DNA of 64,000 nt. Origin: Fennellomyces sp. T-0311. Taxonomy: Eukaryota; Mucoromycota; Mucoromycetes; Mucorales; Lichtheimiaceae. A program made the position numbers and the translations under genes. The DNA is taken from contig JALLLT010000023.1 of the NCBI GenBank assembly GCA_025266875.1, positions 1-64,000 of the forward strand, in the 5' to 3' direction. Below the pieces are notes generated by a model. The model was not told where the DNA came from, did no database searches, and was given only the letters and a program-made list of their open reading frames with translations. Shown piece by piece: positions 58,867 to 64,000 of the stretch. Position 1 is the first letter of the stretch. Each line of letters begins with the position of its first letter.

Positions 58867-61341
58867 ATGAATTCTCTCACCTCAACACCCAATACCAACA
58901 TGAACGTCAACGATCTTGTCAACACTCCTGCCACCGCCAACACCAACAATGCAAATGGTTCCCACGCCAACGGCACCCCCAATCTGGTCGCCACCCCACT
59001 TGTTGTTGGGCAGTTTTCCCTCAACACTGCCTTGCCACCCATGGTGCAGCAACCAATGTACTTTGGTGGGCAGCAGGCCACCCAGCAGCAGCAAGCCTCG
59101 CCGCAACCGTCGCCTCAACAGCAACCGTTGCAACAGCAAGCAGCTGACCCTCAAGTCGTCCATGACGTCTGGGAGCAGTTTGTGCAACAGCAGCTGCAAC
59201 AGCAACCTGCTTGGGAGCAGTTCGCCCAACAGCAGCTACAGCAGCAACAACAGCTCCAGCAGCAACAACAGCTCCAGCAGCAACAACAGCTCCAGCAGCA
59301 GCTTCAGCAGCTCCAGCAGCAGCTTCAGCAGCTCCAGCAGCAAGCCAACCAGGCTATGACGGTTAGCAATTTGCGACCGTTGATGCAGAACCTGAACCTG
59401 AATGGGGATGGGGACGCTTTGAACATTGCCGTGAACACAGCGCACATTCCCCACGGTGCTGGACCCACCGTTACGACGCCAGTCCAAAACCATCAGGTTG
59501 CAGATATGGATGTCGATATGCCGCTTGCACCCTTGAGTTCGTCTCTTCATTCAATTCATGCCGATCCAAAGGTCTTGAAGGTCCAGAGTGTTAAGTGTCT
59601 CAGGGAGGAGTATGATGCTCTTACAACGCGCATTGCCCAATTGACTGCACAGGGCACACCAACTTCTCTTGAGGAACGTACCTTGGTTGACGAACTCGTA
59701 AAAGAGTGCGATGCCATGCGCGGTAGACTTCTCTCCGTATGCTTAGGCTACCATATGGATCACCCCAATGAGCCTGAGTTCTGGACTCCTGAGATAAAGA
59801 ATGAAAGAGCTCAAAAGATGGCAAAACGGGAGGCCGTACAGGCTAAAGCTGAGGTTATGGCCCCCGTTCCTAGTGGGTTGCCTAAGTTAATCTTGAATAC
59901 GTTGCCCTCGTCGCGTAACAACAGCAGGGACTCCAAGGAAAAAGGTTATCCTACCACCGTCCATTGGGCGAGAGTTTTTGAATCCTCTATCAAGGTTCAT
60001 AACTTAGATGTAGAGAACCATTGGAAGAGATTGCTTTACTTCGCACTCGACCATTCCCAGCATGAACAGTTGTCAACTTTTTTGAAGGACACCTATCCTT
60101 CGTCCGAGCCAACTTAGGCACAAGCCAAAGAAGGCATCGCGACCTTGTTCGACACCGTAGTGCAAAGACGTTACAACAATGAGCAGGTTCTTGAGTGCTA
60201 TCAAAAGCATTCAGAAAGTCTCGCGGAGTACGTTGAGCGCTTCCTCAAACTTGTAGCAGCAAGTGAATATTCGCCTGCTAATCAAGTAGTGTTTGATACG
60301 TTCCTTGTTCATATGCAAGAGGATTCATGCCAGGAGGCCTATAAATGGCTTTCCAAGGAGTACAGCAACAACTGGCCCTCTGATATCAATGAGGTTGCCC
60401 CTCATATCATTGCGTTGAGTACCCCCAGAGGCGAAAGACAGCACCACCATTCATTCCGTAAGTCGCACAACCACTGTCATCATCCGTATGATAGGGAAAG
60501 TCGCCACGATCCTTCACGTGTGCAGGAACAGCACTCCGCTCCTGGGAACAGCGGCGGTGACACCAAGAAAGTCCGAGGCAATGGGCCAAAGTCCAACAAA
60601 GACAAGAAGCCTTGGCGCAGCTCTGCCAGCCGAGCGTACTTCAATCGCGCTGCCAAACAGGCAAAGAAAAATCGGGACCAGCAAAGGAAAGATGCTGAGA
60701 GAGGCGAACCATCCTCTTCACCCTGTAAGTTTTCCCGAATGGCCGGTTTTAGGAACACTACCAAAATCGGACCTTCCGTCATTCACGATGATGAGACACT
60801 AATTCTGGTCATCATACAGAATACCGAGGTCCACTGTCTACTAGATCCAGGGGCTAATTTTTCGTTGTTGTCGCCCGAGTTCTGCAAAGAACAAGGAATC
60901 ATCATAAATAAACCATCTAAGGATGCTGAACCAATCTATCTTGCAGACGGAACTATCGCAGATTGCAGAGCTGGTTACATACAGGAATTATTAGTGGAAT
61001 ACCAACAGGAAGTTTTCGTCAATTACAGCTTTGAGGTTATGCCCTTAGCTAGAGGTCATGCAGCTTCCATCAGCCATGATCTTATGAGGAAATTTGGTAT
61101 TGGATTTACAAATCTTGCCACTAGCTTTGACAAACCTGATCGGTTTGAAGCACCGGACCCAGAACACGCTTTGCCACAGCCAAATGCTTCACCTGCAGGC
61201 ACACCTGCGGAGCACAAAGCTTTTATGGCGGCCATTCAACCATACTTGGATGAAAATGTGGCCATACCGCCTAATGCTTTTTGTACCTTACCCGAAGCTA
61301 AAATATGTCTTCCCACGCCTGAGGGTAAAGTTGTTTACCGT
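58867..61341 (+). pseudogene. Gag and protease part of the degenerate Gypsy element
   Basis: The frame begins at ATG 58867 (MNSLTSTPNT). An Asn/Pro-rich head is followed by a long Gln-rich tract (about 59060-59350). A Gag capsid-like region comes next (HWARVFESSIKVHNLDVENHWKRLL ... LAEYVERFLKLV). A TAG at 60115-60117 breaks it in frame, and the homology resumes directly (AQAKEGIATLF). A basic His/Lys-rich segment precedes the protease region, where HCLLDPGANFSLLSP has Pro in place of the usual Ser/Thr of D-S/T-G-A. The frame runs into an insertion after VVYR at 61341. The product resembles that of the neighbouring chromovirus only in the pol part. Confidence 0.85.
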
Positions 61342-61907
61342 TGTTGTAAAAGGAAATTGTTTGTGTAAGGTAATTCTGTGTGAAACAGGGTCCACAAAGT
61401 AGGTTGAGATATAGAGAAATAGAAAAGGTGAGTTAACCAAATACAGATATAAGCTGCTGTCTTGGGCTTTGAAAGGTATGATCAAGATAATTGAGGTCAA
61501 GTTAACTGCTTTATTTCATTTGATTCAACAAGGGTATTTATATGTTTCTGTGGATACGCTGACTGTGGATACATCGGGCTATGCCGGAGGTAAAAGGTGG
61601 GTTAGATAGGAATTACAACTAGCAAGAGATCCGAGTGCGGAAGAGGATAAATGATGGTGCAGATGCACCATATAATAGAATAGGTTGGTAGCTTGGGAAG
61701 ATCAGAAAGATAAAAGAAGATACATCAATGTGCAGATGCACTATATAATAGAATAGGTCGGTAGCTTGGGAAGATCAGAACGAGAAGAAGAAGATACATC
61801 AAGTGCAGATGCACCGTATAGTTGAATGAAGGTCAATACAAAGGTCAAGTGCGTGCCAAAAAGGGAAAGGTAGCGTAAACGAAGAGGGGCCGAGAAATTT
61901 CGTTACA
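61342..61907 (+). mobile_element. Solo-LTR-like insertion (566 bp) in the Gypsy frame
   Basis: The insert begins TGTTGTAAAAGG and ends TTTCGTTACA, so it has TG...CA ends. It is flanked by CCGT on both sides (61338-61341 and 61908-61911). Excision with one CCGT restores an open frame reading VVYRKQYRLAYHDRP. It has no coding frame. Internally it carries a tandem repeat of about 73 bp (listed separately). It is interpreted as a solo LTR left by recombination of another LTR element. Confidence 0.75.
61661..61830 (+). repeat. 73-bp tandem repeat inside the solo LTR
   Basis: Units beginning GTGCAGATGCAC start near 61661, 61732 and 61804. Each of the first two continues through ATATAATAGAATAGG and GGTAGCTTGGGAAGATCAG to AAGATACATCAA; the third is partial. 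Copies differ at a few positions. Confidence 0.8.
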
Positions 61908-61911
61908 CCGT

Positions 61912-62761
61912 AAACAATACCGCTTGGCGTATCATGATCGTCCTATTGTACAGCAAGCCATTGACAAATGGAAAGCTGATGGAATTATTGCCGAGGTTCC
62001 ACGGAACGTACCTGGACCAAAATGGAATAATCCTCTTACCGTAGCACCTAAGAAAGACGCTCTCGGAAGGAAAGTTGGGCACAGAATTTGCCTTGACGTG
62101 CGGGCTTTGAATTTATTGCTCCCCGAGAACTATCATGGATTGCCGCTTATTTCTGATATCTATGATAAGATTGGCATGGCAAAAGCAAATGTGTATACAA
62201 CGCTGGACATAACAGCCGCGTTTAACAAGATGCCTTTAGCATCATTTGAAGACGCAATCAAAACGTCTTTTCAGGCTCTGGATGGCAAAGCCTATTACCA
62301 TATTGGTTCATGTTTTGGTATCAAATTTTTAAGTTCTGCGTTTCAACGCTGCATGGTTACCTTGACCCACGATCTTCAAGATTTTACTGCTGTGTTTGTC
62401 GATGATCTGGTGATCTTTAGCTCCAATATGGAAGAACATCGAAAACATGTTATTGAAGTTCTAAAACGACTTACCGCAGTTAACTTGACTCTGCAACCCA
62501 AAAAATGCGCATTTGGCATGCGATCTATTTATTTACTGGGATTCCATATTGCGGAGCGTGGCATGAAAATTCCAGACGACCGAAAGGTAGCAAATGTCAG
62601 AGAATGGCCTGCACCAAGAACAGGAAAGGACATTGAGCGATTTCTGGGCATGATCAATTACTTTCAGGAACACATTCCCAATGCATCACAGCTTACTGCA
62701 CCCTTGGATGCACTTCGCAAATGCGGAGATCTCACCCCAATTTGGACTGAGACTCACATGC
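61912..62761 (+). pseudogene. Reverse transcriptase segment of the degenerate Gypsy element
   Basis: The frame resumes after the first insertion (YRLAYHDRPIVQQAIDKWKADG). It includes WNNPLTVAPKKD, RICLDVRALN, TTLDITAAFNKMPL, GSCFGIKFLSSAFQRCM and the catalytic FVDDLVIFS, then LLGFHIAERGMKI and FLGMINYFQEHIP. It is cut after THM by the second insertion, where the insert supplies a stop codon. The catalytic motifs themselves look intact. Confidence 0.88.
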
Positions 62762-63112
62762 TGTAATGGGGTGTCCATTACAGACGTTATCCAACCTGCA
62801 ACCTGGTTGATCGCCATGCAGTATCCATATACCGTATTGATAGACGTAGCATGCGACAACTCATATGGCGCATGGTTGGATAAGGATATTAGGATTACGT
62901 ATAGCTTAGATGGAATTCGTAGATTGTAGATCATAGACGCCTTAGCTATTACCCCCTAATATCTGACGTATATATAAAGCAGGATTCCTGGATACAGGAA
63001 TCCTCATCGTTTATACTCTCATATAACGGTTCCACCTTCGGGTTATTGTCTACATTGTCCGACTCACAGCAACGTACACGATTGTAAGTACCCTGTGGTC
63101 TGCACTGTTACA
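62762..63112 (+). mobile_element. Solo-LTR-like insertion (351 bp) with 5-bp target duplication
   Basis: The insert starts TGTAATGGGG and ends CACTGTTACA, with TGTAA/TTACA inverted ends. It is flanked by CATGC at 62757-62761 and 63113-63117. A TATA-like GACGTATATATAAAGC lies near 62970, as expected of an LTR promoter in plus orientation. Removing it with one CATGC rejoins ACT CAC ATG CTC GCT in frame. It is different in sequence from the 566-bp insert and from the 274-bp LTRs. Confidence 0.82.
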
Positions 63113-63117
63113 CATGC

Positions 63118-64000
63118 TCGCTTTCAATAAGCTCAAATACGTTCTCACACAACGTCCCATTCTTTATGCACCTTCGTTTGAACATCGTTTTTGCATTGCC
63201 ACTGACGCAAGCAATACCAGAATTGGTGCAGTGCTTTTTCAGAAGATCGATGGCAAGATCCGTCATATTGCTTTCCAAGCAAGAGCGCTCACTGCCGCTG
63301 AACGACGCTACTGTGTAACCAAGCGAGAACTTTTGTGTGTCATTTTTGCACTCAACCGCTTCCATGTTTACATTTGGCAAAATTTCTTCCAACTGTACAC
63401 TGATCACAAGAGCCTGATTTACATCCACAAACAGGAGAACTTAAATCATATGCTTCTCAAATGGTATGATCGTATTGTCTCTTACGATTTTGAAGTCATC
63501 CATCTGCCAGGCATTCAAAATGTTTTGCCTGATCGTTTATCGCGCCTTTTCCCAGTGGATCAGCCGCTGGAGGGGGGTGAAACTGGTATGATTACCAAGA
63601 ACGATTACCCTGACACCTATGACCTGCATCAACAGGATAGTTTAAACGTCAACCGGGCAGCAATTATAGACACAGATGAGTTGCTTGTACCACCGAAAGC
63701 AGATCGCCAAGAGCTTCTGGAAACTTCACATTTGTTAGGACACTTCGGTGCAACCGCAATTGTGAAAGACTTACACGCTCAAGGGATACACTGGCCTTCC
63801 TTAAAGGAAGAGGCTTTAAAGCTGGTAAAATCATGTGCACAGTGTCAAAAATTCAATATAGCTACCAAAGGCTATCATCCCTTACGACCAATTTCCAGCG
63901 CTATTCCAGGCGATCATTGGGCTATTGATACAGCTGGAAAATTTCCCACTTCAAAGTCTGGAAACTCCTATCTCCTTATTTTGGTTGACATTTGCACACG
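63118..64000 (+). pseudogene. RNase H and integrase N-terminus of the degenerate Gypsy element
   Basis: After the second insertion the frame continues AFNKLKYVLTQRPILYAP into RNase H (CIATDASNTRIGAVLFQK, TKRELLCVIFALNRFHVY, LYTDHKSLIYIHKQENLNHM). The integrase HHCC region follows (HLLGHFGATAIVKDL ... CAQCQKF), then the start of the catalytic core (HWAIDTAGKFP). It is open to the last base of the window, so the rest lies outside. It resembles the intact chromovirus in this part. Confidence 0.88.

Larger units (their letters stand above)
58507..64000 (+). mobile_element. Second Ty3/Gypsy element, degenerate and running off the window
   Basis: Gag, protease, reverse transcriptase, RNase H and the start of integrase follow in order on the plus strand and continue past the window end. 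A TAG interrupts the gag-pol frame at 60115-60117. The frame is then split by two insertions with LTR-like TG...CA ends: 61342-61907 after the protease and 62762-63112 in the RT/RNase H connection. Removing each insertion with one copy of its flanking duplication rejoins the codons exactly. The 5' boundary is inferred from the end of repeat homology at 58506. A possible short LTR would run 58507-58689, followed by TGGTATCGGGAG as a candidate primer site. The 3' LTR needed to prove this is outside. Confidence 0.8.

Noticed and set aside
59236..59550. Leucine-rich minus-strand frame
   Set aside because: It is the antisense of the CAG-rich polyglutamine tract of the degenerate Gag.

Overview
The window looks like nuclear DNA of an early-diverging filamentous fungus, most likely Mucoromycota (inference). 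Support: many short introns (about 40-130 bp, nearly all GT-AG), a Zn2Cys6/Fungal_trans regulator, Ste12 with C2H2 fingers, Sst2/FlbA-type RGS, Ede1-type EH protein, Ty3/Gypsy retrotransposons, and a propionyl-CoA carboxylase beta gene, which as far as I recall most Dikarya lack. Gene models were spliced by hand: for each one I checked that exon phases sum to whole codons.

Layout. 1-3.9 kb: AT-rich, no gene, part of a repeat family that recurs at 57.8-58.5 kb. 3.97-10 kb: a Q-rich unknown protein (-), an 11-exon Zn2Cys6 activator (+) and, about 230 bp downstream, galactose-1-phosphate uridylyltransferase (+). 10-14.5 kb: mostly non-coding, with a possible small AT-hook protein. 14.6-20 kb: Crz1-like C2H2 factor (+) converging on EMC1 (-), which lies closely downstream of an F-box gene (-). 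22.7-28.3 kb: Ste12 (+), SLC35F-type transporter (+), spermidine synthase (-). 28.3-33.5 kb: gene-poor, with broken coding relics. 33.5-44 kb: CCHC zinc-knuckle mini-protein with a 5-nt microexon (+), PCCB (+), then three minus-strand genes in tandem: RRM/R3H Pin4-like, Ede1-like endocytic scaffold, RGS/DEP regulator. 45.5-48.4 kb: a choice-of-anchor-A surface-protein gene with two apparent frame shifts and a stop. 49-50 kb: telomere-like motifs beside a 15-bp minisatellite. 50.4-51.6 kb: aldo/keto reductase (+). 52.2 kb: tRNA-Pro(CGG) (-).

52.46-57.70 kb is an intact-looking Ty3/Gypsy chromovirus: 274-bp LTRs differing at two positions, TATTT target duplication, 1539-codon gag-pol ending in a chromodomain. 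From about 58.5 kb to the window end runs a second, older Ty3/Gypsy element, broken by an in-frame TAG and by two solo-LTR-like insertions (566 and 351 bp), each flanked by a short duplication, and itself inserted into the repeat family seen at 1.5 kb.

Several host genes touch signalling and development (Ste12, RGS, Crz1-like) and secretory or endocytic function (EMC1, Ede1), but I see no cluster or operon-like logic. I found no convincing wholly new system. The most unusual features are the microexon gene, the decayed surface-protein gene, the TIR repeat family and the nested retroelements.
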